Positions 16,322 through 26,988 of a stretch of DNA of 41,185 nucleotides are shown piece by piece. Numbering within the stretch: position 1 is the stretch's first letter; every line of letters starts with the position of its first letter. Both the position numbers and the translations under genes were made by a program. The notes beneath the pieces were generated by a model. That model had not been told where the DNA came from, ran no database searches, and saw nothing but the letters and a program-made list of their open reading frames with translations. The stretch spans positions 1-41,185 of the forward strand of contig JAHDWP010000030.1 in the NCBI GenBank assembly GCA_023382715.1, in the 5' to 3' direction. Source of the stretch: Anaerolineae bacterium. Its GTDB lineage: Bacteria > Chloroflexota > Anaerolineae > Aggregatilineales > Aggregatilineaceae.

Positions 16322-17464
16322 TCAGAACAGCCGCGGCTGCTCAATCGGACGCTGTCCATCGAGCAGCAGAAAAGCCGCCGCGCGCTCGACATTGGCCACG
16401 CCCGCGCCGCGCAGATCGCCCAGGCGGCGCAGCGTCCCCTTGCGCCGCGCTGCCACAATGCGCTCCGCCCCTTTCGCGCCGATCCCCGGCACGCGCAGCA
16501 ATTCCTGCGGCGTGGCTGTGTTCACTTCCAGCGGCGCTTCGCGCAGGTGCACCTCGGCCCAGGCGCGCTTGGGATCCACGCTCAGGGGCAGGTTGCCGTC
16601 CGCCGTGAAGGGCATCTCCTCCAGCCCGAAGCCGTAGTCGCGCAGGAGAAAGCTGGCCTGGTAGAGGCGAATGCGCCGCATGTTGTCCGTCGGGGCGATG
16701 TTGTCGAGCGGCGTGTCGGCGATCGGACGGAACGCCGAGAAGTAGACGCGGGCCAGCCCCAACTGGTGGTGCAGGCGCTCGGTGGCGCTGAGCAGCTCGA
16801 CATCCGGCTCGCCCGCCGGCCCGACGACGAACTCGGTCGTGCTGCTGGCGCGCAGTCGCCCTTCGCTGGACTGGCGCAGCTCGTGCACCCAGCGCAGCGG
16901 GTCGAGCAGCTCGGCGGTGAACTGCTTGCTGGGGGCGATGCGCGCCAGGCGGTCGGCGGTGGGCGCTTCCAGGTTGGCCGAGACGCGGTCCGCCAGAGTC
17001 ATCGCCCGCAGCACCTGGTCGCGCTCGGCGCCGGGCATGATCTTCAGATGTAGGTAGCCCCGGAAGCGGTGCTTTTCGCGCAGGATGGCCCCCACGTCGA
17101 GGATCGCGTCCTGGCTGCTGCTGCCGCCGCGCACCACGCCCGACGACAGGAACAATCCCTCCACCGCACCGGCGCGATAGAGCGCCATGAAGCCGCGCGC
17201 CAGGTCGTCGGGCGTGATCCTGACGCGGCGCATGGCCGAGCGTCCGGCGCGAAAGGGGCAGTAGAAACAGTCGCGCTCGCAGGCGGTGGTCGTCATCGCC
17301 TTGAGCACGGGCATGCGCCGGTTTCCGGCGACGACGTGGGTGATGCACTCGCTCAGGTCGGGGACGTTGCGGCGGCGGGCAGGGCGCTCGTGTTCGGGCG
17401 CATCGCCCACCGATTCCAGGTCGCCGGTGCCGCGCAGGCGTTCGAGCAGGTCGTGGCCGTCCAT
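16322..17464 (-). CDS. Radical SAM protein with C-terminal helix-hairpin-helix (putative DNA modification/repair family)
   Basis: This 380-residue protein has the radical SAM cluster motif CERDCFYC (Cys62, Cys66, Cys69; CX3CX2C), which binds a 4Fe-4S cluster and S-adenosylmethionine. The C-terminus (about 313-355) holds a helix-hairpin-helix with VPGIGAKGAERI, a non-specific DNA-binding element. This combination matches the family annotated as putative DNA modification/repair radical SAM proteins, often found beside a uracil-DNA glycosylase gene. No such neighbour is present here. The ATG at 17464 has only a weak SD (AGGT). The gene is transcribed alone, convergent to the importer, from a clear promoter. 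Its reaction is not established. Confidence 0.9.
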   Translation of the reverse strand: MDGHDLLERLRGTGDLESVGDAPEHERPARRRNVPDLSECITHVVAGNRRMPVLKAMTTTACERDCFYCPFRAGRSAMRRVRITPDDLARGFMALYRAGAVEGLFLSSGVVRGGSSSQDAILDVGAILREKHRFRGYLHLKIMPGAERDQVLRAMTLADRVSANLEAPTADRLARIAPSKQFTAELLDPLRWVHELRQSSEGRLRASSTTEFVVGPAGEPDVELLSATERLHHQLGLARVYFSAFRPIADTPLDNIAPTDNMRRIRLYQASFLLRDYGFGLEEMPFTADGNLPLSVDPKRAWAEVHLREAPLEVNTATPQELLRVPGIGAKGAERIVAARRKGTLRRLGDLRGAGVANVERAAAFLLLDGQRPIEQPRLF

Positions 17465-17502
17465 AGGGTACCTGACTTTCGTTCGCTCAATGATTTAGGA
17501 TG

Positions 17503-17531
17503 AGTATAGCGAACTTTTGTTCTATGCGCAA
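17503..17531 (-). promoter_or_regulatory. Promoter of the radical SAM gene
   Basis: On the minus strand TTGCGC (17531-17526) and TATACT (17508-17503) are 17 bp apart, about 40 bp before the ATG at 17464. Confidence 0.7.
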
Positions 17532-17577
17532 TATGAAACGAGCGCGCAGGACGAGGCTGAGGATGCGAAATTCTGGA

Positions 17578-17665
17578 ACCGCAGAGGCGCAGAGAGCGCA
17601 GAGGAAAGCGAATTATTACGTTCTTCTCTGTGTCCTCTTCTCTGTGTCCTCTGCGCCTCTGCGGT
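17578..17665. repeat. Palindromic dispersed element with 17-bp perfect arms
   Basis: ACCGCAGAGGCGCAGAG (17578-17594) is the exact reverse complement of 17649-17665. Between the arms lie further GCGCAGAGG- and CTCTGTGTCCTCT-like units. Elements of this composition (CGCAGAG and CTCTGCG multimers) are scattered in many large bacterial genomes. It fills most of the spacer between the divergent radical SAM and rpsA genes. Confidence 0.75.
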
Positions 17666-17748
17666 GATCCTTTGCTCCAGCGTCCGGCGCCGGGTATGCG
17701 GGGCGCGGCGCTGCCGACCTTTGCACGCCCCGCCCTGCGGCTGACCGT

Positions 17749-17777
17749 TTGATCATTGTCTGCCCACTGTGTATAAT
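17749..17777 (+). promoter_or_regulatory. rpsA promoter, with upstream TTTGCACGC core
   Basis: TTGATC (17749-17754) and TATAAT (17772-17777) are 17 bp apart. The core CCTTTGCACGC begins at 17718, 31 bp before the -35, as at five other promoters here. Confidence 0.75.
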
Positions 17778-17815
17778 GCCCCCTGCGCCCGAAAGTATCG
17801 GAGATCGAAACTTCT

Positions 17816-19342
17816 ATGGAGTCCTATAACCCGAACCTTGACCCTGACATGGGGGCAGAAGAGTCCATGCCTGAGGTCGAGCACACCCCTCCCGAAGCTC
17901 TGAATGCCCCAGAGCCGGTGGATGAAGCCACCCCCCAGCCGGAAGTGCTTTCCGTCGAGGACGAACCGCTGGCCGAAGCGGCTGAGGTAGCCAGCGCCGT
18001 TGACGAGGCTGCCGCTCAGCCGGAACCTGTCCCTGCCGAAGCCGAGCTGTTGGCCGAAGCGGCTGAGGCAGTCAGCGCCGTTGACGAGCACGAGCCGCTT
18101 GAAGATGAGGCCGAGGAAGCCGCTGAAGAAGGTGGCGAGGAACCGGCCATCAAGCGCGGCACCATTGTGGACGGCACCGTGCTCGAGACCAGCCCCACCG
18201 AAGTCCTGGTGGACCTGGGCGAGGACATCGTCGGCGTCATCGCCAGCCGCGAGCTGGAGCGCATGGATCGCGAGGCCATCGAGGCGCTCAAGCCCGGCAG
18301 CCAGGTCACGGCCTACGTGCTGAAGACCAGAGGCTCCGACGGACGCCCCGTGCTGTCATTGGCCCGCGCCGAGGAAGAGAGCAACTGGCGTCTGGCTGAA
18401 AAGCACTACACGAGCAAGGAAGTGTACTTCAGCAAGATCGCCGGCTACAACAAGGGCGGGTTGATCGTGCGCTTCGGCAAAGTGCGCGGCTTCGTGCCCG
18501 CCAGCCAGGTCAGCCGCGAGCGCCAGCAGCGCGCAACCAGCGGCAGCCCGGAAGAGCGCTGGGGGCAGATGGTCGGCGGAGACATCGCGGTCAAGGTCGT
18601 CGAAATTGACCGCGCCCGCAACCGCCTGATCCTCTCAGAACGGGCCGCCGCTCGCGAGTGGCGCGAAAAGCAGAAGGGCCGCCTGTTGAGCACGCTGCGC
18701 GAGGGCGAAGTGCGCAAGGGCCGCGTGATCAGCGTCGCCGACTTCGGCGCGTTCGTGGACCTGGGCGGGGCCGACGGGCTGGTCCATCTCACCGAGCTGT
18801 CCTGGAAGCACATCACCCACCCGCGCGAGATCCTCGAGGTGGGGCAGGAAGTCGAGGTCGAGATCATCAGCATTGACCCGCAGCGCAAGCGCATCGGCCT
18901 GAGCATGAAGCGCCTGGAGCGCGACCCCTGGCAGGAGATCGTCGCCGGTTACAGCATCGGCCAGCTTGTCCAGGCCACGGTGACCAAGCTCACCAAGTTC
19001 GGCGCGTTCGCCCGCCTGGTGGACAAGCCGGAGATCGAGGGGCTGATTCACATCTCGGAGCTGGCCGATTATCGCGTGTCGCACCCGCGCGAAGTGGTGC
19101 TGGTCGGCGATGTGCTGACGCTGCGCATCGTCAAGATTGACGCTTCAGAACGCCGCCTGGGTCTTTCGCTGCGCCAGGTTGATTCGGCCAAGTACATGGA
19201 CCAGGACTGGCAGGCCATCACTGGCGAGATCGGCGAGGAAGCGCCCGCCGAGCCGCAGCCTGATGCAGACGAGCCGGCCCTTGAGTCGCCGTCCGAAGAT
19301 GATGGCGGGTCAGAAGCCGAGTCTGCGCCAGAGGCCGATTAA
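17816..19342 (+). CDS. rpsA: 30S ribosomal protein S1 (four S1 domains)
   Basis: This 508-residue protein has four S1 RNA-binding domains at about residues 114-184, 202-275, 297-365 and 381-453. The last two carry the canonical VTDFGAFV-like segments (SVADFGAFVDLGG, KLTKFGAFARL). It binds mRNA on the small ribosomal subunit and helps initiation. The first 110 residues are an acidic, disordered-looking extension rich in Glu, Ala and Pro. It contains a 27-residue direct repeat (LAEAAE..SAVDE at 52-64 and 79-91; DNA copies at 17969 and 18050). The C-terminal 50 residues are also acidic. Four rather than six domains is common outside Proteobacteria. GGAG lies about 12 nt before the ATG. The gene is single and ends at an intrinsic terminator. 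Confidence 0.9.
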   Translation: MESYNPNLDPDMGAEESMPEVEHTPPEALNAPEPVDEATPQPEVLSVEDEPLAEAAEVASAVDEAAAQPEPVPAEAELLAEAAEAVSAVDEHEPLEDEAEEAAEEGGEEPAIKRGTIVDGTVLETSPTEVLVDLGEDIVGVIASRELERMDREAIEALKPGSQVTAYVLKTRGSDGRPVLSLARAEEESNWRLAEKHYTSKEVYFSKIAGYNKGGLIVRFGKVRGFVPASQVSRERQQRATSGSPEERWGQMVGGDIAVKVVEIDRARNRLILSERAAAREWREKQKGRLLSTLREGEVRKGRVISVADFGAFVDLGGADGLVHLTELSWKHITHPREILEVGQEVEVEIISIDPQRKRIGLSMKRLERDPWQEIVAGYSIGQLVQATVTKLTKFGAFARLVDKPEIEGLIHISELADYRVSHPREVVLVGDVLTLRIVKIDASERRLGLSLRQVDSAKYMDQDWQAITGEIGEEAPAEPQPDADEPALESPSEDDGGSEAESAPEAD

Positions 19343-19380
19343 GCCGCCCGGCCTGGCGTTCATTCGACAACACACGGCGA

Positions 19381-19417
19381 GGCTCTGCCCCTGATCGGGG
19401 GGCAGGGCCTTTGTGTT
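19381..19417 (+). terminator. Intrinsic terminator of rpsA
   Basis: GGCTCTGCCCC (19381-19391) pairs with GGGGCAGGGCC (19399-19409) with one G-U pair and a 7-nt loop. It is followed by TTTGTGTT, about 40 bp after the rpsA stop. Confidence 0.82.
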
Positions 19418-20086
19418 AACGGGTTATCGGTGGCGAACGAAGCATGCGCGGGTTTCAGTGGGGGCGCTGCGCTGCTGCGCCTCGCCAACAGTCTCCCCTG
19501 TAGGAGAAGCGCCGGAGACGGCAGCCGGCACGATCCAAGATATGGGTAACGTATAGCCCCTCGCGGGGAAGGGGTTAGGGACGAGAGCGAAACGGCGATC
19601 GCGCTATTCTGTGGAGCCACCGCTTGCACACGCGCCCAAAACGTAAAGAATACCCGCATCATGGGCGGAACATGCTACAATAGGGGTAGGGACACACCGC
19701 TGGCGCAGCGAACGGGCCGCTTAGCCTGTGCCGCAATCCCCTGTGCGCCAGTGTCCGGCCTGGCTTGCCCGACCCACCGCCGACCGACGCCTAGCCAGCA
19801 CCTACCGCGCCAGGTGTGCGCGCCGCCAGAACCGCGCTAGAGTCGAGTAGTAAGCGGCCCGGTCGAGCATCTGGGGACCTGCTGAGAAGGTCGCCGCAAC
19901 GCGCGTTTTTTTACACAGATTTGACGAGCCTTACTGGTAGAGTGGGGGGCGACTCATCTAAAATAAGGTGAGGACGCGGCGCGTTGCGGCAATCTGGCGA
20001 TTGAGAGATATGCCGACTCTGTCCAACCTGTTCTCTGTACCGCGCCGCGTCGCACCGCACCGTCAGGGACGGGGCTAGGAGAGACA
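19418..20086. other. ~670-bp gene-free region upstream of clpC
   Basis: No credible coding frame is seen. The first 190 bp contain C-rich dispersed repeat debris. A TTGCACACGCGCCC core at about 19621 precedes an extended -10 (TGCTACAAT, ending 19681). From there to a run of seven T residues at 19906-19912 the sequence is very rich in potential stems. GCCGCAACGCGC (19893-19904) is perfectly complementary to GCGCGTTGCGGC (19979-19990) across the T run. The clpC ribosome site AGGAG lies just before 20087. Confidence 0.55.
19688..19912 (+). ncRNA. Candidate structured leader or small RNA before clpC
   Basis: An extended -10 promoter (TGCTACAAT, 19673-19681, weak -35) and a seven-T tract bound about 225 nt. 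Visible stems are GGACA with CTGGCGCA pairing to TGCGCCAGTGTCC (5-nt bulge), GCACCT/AGGTGT around ACCGCGCC, and GACCT/AGGTC around GCTGAGA. It does not show the signature sequences of RNase P RNA, tmRNA, SRP RNA or a TPP riboswitch. The stem directly before the T tract is unclear. It could be an attenuated clpC leader or an independent RNA. Confidence 0.3.
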
Positions 20087-22588
<2,502 letters not shown>

Positions 22589-22610
22589 TAGGCTGTTTGC
22601 GAAGTTCTTT

Positions 22611-22708
22611 CCCCCCGCCCCAAACCTCTCTCCGACAAGGGGAGAGGGGCTTGGCGGATGCGCTTGGCTCCCTTCCCCCTCGTGGGAGGAAGGGCCGGGG
22701 ATGGGGGG
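22611..22708 (+). repeat. C/G-rich dispersed double-hairpin element, copy A
   Basis: It begins CCCCGCCCCAAACCTCTC and ends GGGCCGGGGATGGGGG, with two inner hairpins. An inverted, diverged copy lies at about 40957-41055 near the window end. It sits in the 3' region after clpC. Confidence 0.7.
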
Positions 22709-22786
22709 CAAAGGCAGGCGCACGGCTTCTCGAATGGTCTCTCAGACGGCTTCTGAGCGCCGATCTCGACAACACCAGACAGCGGA

Positions 22787-22815
22787 GCGGCCCCTGACAG
22801 CAGGGGCCGCTTTTG
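22787..22815 (+). terminator. Intrinsic terminator downstream of clpC
   Basis: GCGGCCCCTG pairs perfectly with CAGGGGCCGC around ACAG and is followed by TTTTG. It lies about 200 bp after the clpC stop, beyond the dispersed repeat. Confidence 0.82.
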
Positions 22816-22900
22816 TCGCCTGGCCGGGGCAGCGTAACCTGCAAGACTTTCGAAGTCTGCTCGAATGCGCACGCTGGAAAGCGTGGCCCCAAAACAGCTA

Positions 22901-22909
22901 TGCTATAAT
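22901..22909 (+). promoter_or_regulatory. Extended -10 promoter of the response regulator gene
   Basis: TGCTATAATG contains a TGnTATAAT extended -10. The -35 position (GCGTGG) is poor, as is typical of extended -10 promoters. The ATG is about 64 bp downstream. Confidence 0.6.
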
Positions 22910-22972
22910 GCATGAAAGTCCAGAATGTAGGCGCACAGTAGTGCCGGGCAGCTACAAGGCGGAGGGGGGATC

Positions 22973-23353
22973 ATGTCTCATCTGATTCTGATCGTTGATG
23001 ATGACACAGAGCTGCGCACGCTGTACCGCATGATCCTGGAGCGCGAAGGGTACACCGTGGACGAAGCGTCTAATGGGGCCGACGCGCTCAAGTATCTCAG
23101 CGACCACGTCCCCGATCTGATCCTCATGGATATGCTCATGCCCATGCTCGGCGGCGAGTCGGTCATGCGGCGTATCCAGCAGATGCCGGCCCTGAGCCAT
23201 GTGCGCATCATCGTGCTCACCGCCTATCCGCGCTTCCGCGATACGACCCGCTATCTTCACGCCGATCAGTTCCTGGTCAAGCCGATCATGCCCAGGCAGG
23301 TTGTCGAGGCCGTGCGCGACGTGCTCAGCGAGGAGCCGCGCCCGGAGGAGTGA
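22973..23353 (+). CDS. Single-domain response regulator (CheY-like receiver)
   Basis: This 126-residue stand-alone receiver domain has the acidic pocket Asp10/Asp11, the phospho-acceptor Asp53 in LILMDMLMP, Thr83 in VLTAY and Lys103 in LVKPI. These are all the residues needed for phosphorylation and switching. There is no output domain, so it must act by protein contact (CheY or Spo0F style) or as a relay. A GGAGGGG ribosome site precedes the ATG. No histidine kinase gene is adjacent. The phosphodonor and target are unknown. Confidence 0.92.
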   Translation: MSHLILIVDDDTELRTLYRMILEREGYTVDEASNGADALKYLSDHVPDLILMDMLMPMLGGESVMRRIQQMPALSHVRIIVLTAYPRFRDTTRYLHADQFLVKPIMPRQVVEAVRDVLSEEPRPEE

Positions 23354-23385
23354 GGGCGTTCCGCCCGCCGCCCGCTGACTGCTGA

Positions 23386-23415
23386 TTGCTGTCCGCCCGC
23401 CGCCCGCGCTATACT
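23386..23415 (+). promoter_or_regulatory. Promoter consistent with a leaderless transcript
   Basis: TTGCTG (23386-23391) and TATACT (23410-23415) are 18 bp apart. The -10 ends only 7 bp before the ATG at 23423, so transcription should begin at or next to the start codon. No SD is present. The -35 lies within a GCTGACTGCTGATTGCTG dispersed repeat unit. Confidence 0.55.
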
Positions 23416-23422
23416 TCGCCTC

Positions 23423-24862
23423 ATGAACACATCTCATTCCCTGCGCGCTGTTCTGATGATGGCGCTGCTGCTGCTCGCCGCGCTGCTGACCGCCTGCGAC
23501 TCGGTCACCGACGTGATCGGCAATCGCGAGCCGCCCACGCCCACCCGCCGCCCGCTGACCACAGCGACGCCCGGCGGGAGGCTGTCGGTGTGGCTGGTGA
23601 CGCCCACCGGCCAGTTTGCCGCTCCGTCCACGCCCCTGCCCGGCGGCGGCGTGGGCAACCCGGTCGGGCCGAACGCGACGGCGACCGCCGTCTTCGCCAC
23701 CATCCAGGCGGCCACGCAGGTCGCCGCCGCCCCGCCGCCCGCCCCTTACTTTCAGCCGGACGAGTGTCCCGCGCCCGCCGTACCCGCGCCGCCGTCGCGC
23801 CCTGGCTCCTTTGGCGACTACAGCGTGATGATCGGGCGCTACCTGTCGGCGGGCGGCTCGTCCACCGTGCTCGAAGCGACCCTGCGCAACTGGGGCGCGA
23901 TCACCGAGCGGGGCGGCATCGTCCAGGCGGATACCGACCTGACCGGCGACGGCATCCCCGAAATCATCGTCACGCTCTACAACCCGGCCACCTACAACGA
24001 AGAAGCGCCGCTCAACGCCGGGCAACTGCTCGTCTACGGTTGCGACAGCGGCGGCTATCGTCTGCTCTACCAGACCGTGTTCAACCCCGGCATCGCCCTG
24101 CCGGAGCTGGTGCGGGTGGGCGACATGAACACCGATGTTAAGAGCGAGCTGGTCTTTTTCGCCGAGACGTGCAGCGGGGCAGCCTGCGTCAAAGAGGCCA
24201 GGATTCTGAGCTGGAACGCGGTTGTCGGCGTGTTCGAAGAACTGAACAACGGGCAGATCGTGGCCATCAACGGGCGGATCAGCGTCCTCGACGTGGAAGG
24301 CGACGGCGTGCTGGAACTGACCGCCGCCATCAACCCGCCCGGCACGGCGGCGACCGGCCCACAGCGCAGCGTGCTCGATACGTGGGACTGGAACGGGGAG
24401 GATTATGTGCTGGCGCTGCGCGAAGAGGTGCCCGGCGCACGCTATCGCATCCACGCCGTCTACGACGCCGACGACCTGCTGCGTGGCGGGCAGTGGCGCC
24501 CGGCGATCCTGGCCTATGACGAGGCGCGCACCAACCGCGATCTGCTCGCCTGGACGCCCCCCGGCGAGACGGAGGCGCTGCGTGCTTACGCCGCCTTCCG
24601 CATCGTCATCACTTACGCGCGGCTGGGCAACGCCCGCGCCGAGACCTGGCTCAACACGCTGCTCGGCGAGAACCCCCCCGGCACGCCCGGCTACGGCTTC
24701 GCCCAGATGGGCGGGGCGTTCATGGACAACTTCCGCGCGACCAGCGATGCGCGGGCGGCCTGCGCGGCGGCGATCGCCAGCGGGGCGAACGTGCTCGGCG
24801 TGCTCAACAGCTACGGCTACGCCAACCGCGCCTATACCCTCAATGACGTGTGCCCGTTCTGA
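23423..24862 (+). CDS. Lipoprotein with three Asp-rich FG-GAP-like repeats, function unknown
   Basis: This 479-residue protein starts with a signal peptide ending in the lipobox LLTAC (Cys25), so it should be lipid-anchored outside the membrane. A Pro/Thr-rich spacer (about 37-120) follows. Three acidic segments, DTDLTGDGIPEI, VGDMNTDVKSEL and LDVEGDGVLEL, resemble calcium-binding FG-GAP/VCBS propeller repeats. The C-terminal 130 residues look helical, with several Ala-rich stretches. I do not recognise a named family. There is no ribosome site, and the promoter -10 lies 7 bp before the ATG, which suggests leaderless translation. It stands between the response regulator and peptidase genes; no functional link is evident. 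Confidence 0.8.
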   Translation: MNTSHSLRAVLMMALLLLAALLTACDSVTDVIGNREPPTPTRRPLTTATPGGRLSVWLVTPTGQFAAPSTPLPGGGVGNPVGPNATATAVFATIQAATQVAAAPPPAPYFQPDECPAPAVPAPPSRPGSFGDYSVMIGRYLSAGGSSTVLEATLRNWGAITERGGIVQADTDLTGDGIPEIIVTLYNPATYNEEAPLNAGQLLVYGCDSGGYRLLYQTVFNPGIALPELVRVGDMNTDVKSELVFFAETCSGAACVKEARILSWNAVVGVFEELNNGQIVAINGRISVLDVEGDGVLELTAAINPPGTAATGPQRSVLDTWDWNGEDYVLALREEVPGARYRIHAVYDADDLLRGGQWRPAILAYDEARTNRDLLAWTPPGETEALRAYAAFRIVITYARLGNARAETWLNTLLGENPPGTPGYGFAQMGGAFMDNFRATSDARAACAAAIASGANVLGVLNSYGYANRAYTLNDVCPF

Positions 24863-24988
24863 TGGGGACCCAGGCCCGCACAGGCACATTTGCGGCGGAC
24901 CGTGAGTCCGGCGTGAGGAGTCCTGGGTTCAGGCTGCGCGGGCCATCTCATGACTCCAGGCGCAGAACCCTTCATCCAGAGGAGAACT

Positions 24989-26137
24989 ATGTCTGACTAT
25001 CTGGCCTATTTCCAGCAGCGCGCGCCGGAGATGGTGGCGCTGCTCAAGCGGCTGGTGCTGTTCGAATCGCCCTCGCACGAGAAGCCGCTCACCGATGCGA
25101 TCAGCGCCTTCGTCGGCGGGCTGTGCGCTGACCTCGGCGCGACGGTGGAGGTCTTCCCCCGCGCCGAAGTGGGCGACATTCGCCTGGCCCGCTGGAACGA
25201 AGGCGCGCCCGGCCAGCCGATCCTCATACTCGCCCACCTGGACACGGTCTGGCCTGCTGGCACGCTGGCGACGATGCCCCTGCGCGAAGAAGACGACGTC
25301 CTCTACGGGCCGGGTGCGCTGGACATGAAATGCGGCGTGGTGGTCGCGCTGGAAGCGCTGCGCGGCCTGCGCGACCGGGACGAATTACCCGCCCGCCCGC
25401 TCTGGATTCTTTTCAATACCGACGAGGAGACCGGCAGCCAGCATTCGCGTGAGCTGATCTGCACGATGGCGGTTCAGGCGGGCGTCGTGTGGGTGATGGA
25501 GCCGGCGGCGGATGGCGAGGCTCTCAAGACGTGGCGCAAGGGCATCGCCCGCTACACCGTGCGCACGACCGGGCGCGCTTCGCACGCCGGGCAGGCCCCC
25601 GAAGCTGGCATCAACGCCGTGATCGAGGCCGCGCACCAGGCGCTCACCTTGCACAGGCTCAACGACCTGCCCAACGGCACATCCGTCTCGGTGACGGTGA
25701 TCCAGGGCGGCATCGCCACCAACGTCATCCCGCCCGAAGCCACATTGCAGGTGGACGTGCGCTTCCTCAAAGCGTCCGAAGCGCAGCGCGTAGATCGCGC
25801 CATCCAGAGCCTGGGGCCGGTCTTGCCCGGCGCGGGCGTGACCGTCAGCGGCGGCATTGATCGCGGGCCGCTGGAGCGGAACGAGCAGATGCTGCGCGCC
25901 TTCGGCCAGGCGCGGGAGATCGCCGCCTCGATCGGGCTGGAACTGCGCGAGGGCGGCAGCGGCGGGGCCAGCGACGGCAACTTCACGGCGGCGCTGGGCA
26001 TCCCCACGCTGGACGGGCTGGGCGCGGGCGGGCTGGGCGCGCACGCCGCGCACGAGCAGGTGCACCTGCGCACGCTGCCCCGCCGCGCCGCGCTGCTGGC
26101 GAAGATGCTGCGCGACTGGGACATGGCGCGGCTGTGA
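24989..26137 (+). CDS. M20-family zinc metallopeptidase (glutamate carboxypeptidase type)
   Basis: This 382-residue protein has the di-zinc site of the M20 family. His83 and the catalytic Asp85 lie in HLDTVW, the bridging Asp112 in GPGALDMKCG, Glu146-Glu147 in NTDEETGS, Glu171 in VMEPAADG, and His355 in HAAHEQVH. Between them (about 185-295) is the dimerisation domain. The closest functional type is carboxypeptidase G2, which removes C-terminal glutamate from peptides or folates; ArgE/DapE-like roles are possible. The ATG at 24989 has GGAG 5 nt upstream and was chosen over a start at 24950 with no SD. There is no signal peptide, so it is cytoplasmic. The GNAT gene follows after 31 bp. Confidence 0.92.
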   Translation: MSDYLAYFQQRAPEMVALLKRLVLFESPSHEKPLTDAISAFVGGLCADLGATVEVFPRAEVGDIRLARWNEGAPGQPILILAHLDTVWPAGTLATMPLREEDDVLYGPGALDMKCGVVVALEALRGLRDRDELPARPLWILFNTDEETGSQHSRELICTMAVQAGVVWVMEPAADGEALKTWRKGIARYTVRTTGRASHAGQAPEAGINAVIEAAHQALTLHRLNDLPNGTSVSVTVIQGGIATNVIPPEATLQVDVRFLKASEAQRVDRAIQSLGPVLPGAGVTVSGGIDRGPLERNEQMLRAFGQAREIAASIGLELREGGSGGASDGNFTAALGIPTLDGLGAGGLGAHAAHEQVHLRTLPRRAALLAKMLRDWDMARL

Positions 26138-26168
26138 GCGGGGCGCTAGCAGCCTGGAGAAGCAACCG

Positions 26169-26873
26169 ATGACTGCTGAGATACCCACCCCGCTCCCCCT
26201 CGACGTGCTGGAACGGCGCGTTCACCTGCCCCTCAAGCCGGAGCCGATCGCGCTGCGCGGCGACTTCGTGCGCCTGGAACCGGTTGATGTGCAGCGTCAC
26301 CTGGCGGAGTTGTACGCTGTCTCCAACGGCAGCCCTATCACGCTGGGGGGCCGCTCGCTGGGCACGTATGACGCGGACGCGCTGATCTGGCGCCACCTGT
26401 TCGGCGGGCCGTTCGCCTCGCTGAAGGCGTTTGAGGGGTATGTGCGCGCCCAGGTGAGCGCGCCCAACGGCCTGCCTTTCTGCGTGGTGGACAGCGCCAC
26501 CGGGCAGCCCATCGGCATGGCCAGCTACCTGAACAACGCCCCCGAACACCTGCGCATCGAGCTGGGGAGCATCTGGTACAGCCCCATCGCTCAGCGCACC
26601 GCCGCCAACACAGAGACTACTTACCTGCTGCTGGGCCACGCCTTCGCCCTGGGCTACCGGCGGGTGGAATGGAAGTGCGACGCGCGCAACGAGCGCTCGC
26701 GCCGGGCCGCGCTGCGCCTGGGCTTCCAGTTCGAGGGCGTTCAGCAGCAGCACATGATCGTTAAGGGGCACAGCCGCGACACCGCCTGGTTCCGCGTGCT
26801 CGACGGCGAGTGGCCGGGCGTGCAGGCGCACCTGGAGGGGCTGCTGCGCCGGGGGAGCGGGGGCGACAAGTGA
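26169..26873 (+). CDS. GNAT-family N-acetyltransferase (RimJ/RimL type)
   Basis: This 234-residue protein has the GNAT core. The acetyl-CoA-binding turn and helix are at RTAANTETTYLLLGHAF, followed by a typical C-terminal motif (RVEWKCDARNERSRRAALRL, then GFQFEGV) of the RimJ/RimL subgroup. It would transfer an acetyl group to an amine on a protein or small molecule; the substrate cannot be read. The ATG at 26169 has GGAG about 10 nt upstream. A longer open frame from 25857 overlaps the peptidase gene and is rejected. It probably forms a two-gene unit with the peptidase, 31 bp upstream. Confidence 0.9.
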   Translation: MTAEIPTPLPLDVLERRVHLPLKPEPIALRGDFVRLEPVDVQRHLAELYAVSNGSPITLGGRSLGTYDADALIWRHLFGGPFASLKAFEGYVRAQVSAPNGLPFCVVDSATGQPIGMASYLNNAPEHLRIELGSIWYSPIAQRTAANTETTYLLLGHAFALGYRRVEWKCDARNERSRRAALRLGFQFEGVQQQHMIVKGHSRDTAWFRVLDGEWPGVQAHLEGLLRRGSGGDK

Positions 26874-26904
26874 GAGAGAGGCGGGGGGCGAGGTCACTGC
26901 CCCG

Positions 26905-26940
26905 CGCCCGGCGAGTCGCTGTCAGCCTTTGCGCGCGCTC
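26905..26940 (+). repeat. Promoter-linked dispersed element, copy 2
   Basis: This matches the 36-bp motif at 211-246 almost base for base (CGCCCGGCGAGTCGCTGTCA, then GCCTTTGCGCGC). The core begins at 26926, 31 bp before the higBA -35. Confidence 0.75.
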
Positions 26941-26956
26941 TCCCCGGAACTGATGG

Positions 26957-26985
26957 TTGTCTTCCCGGTAAAAAATGGCTATAAT
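26957..26985 (+). promoter_or_regulatory. higBA promoter
   Basis: TTGTCT (26957-26962) and TATAAT (26980-26985) are 17 bp apart, about 45 bp before the toxin GTG. Confidence 0.82.
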
Positions 26986-26988
26986 CAT

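Noticed and set aside
19860-19912. TPP riboswitch or other known riboswitch in the clpC leader
   Set aside because: Only a short CTGAGAAGG resembles the TPP element. The remaining conserved blocks are missing and clpC is not a thiamine gene.
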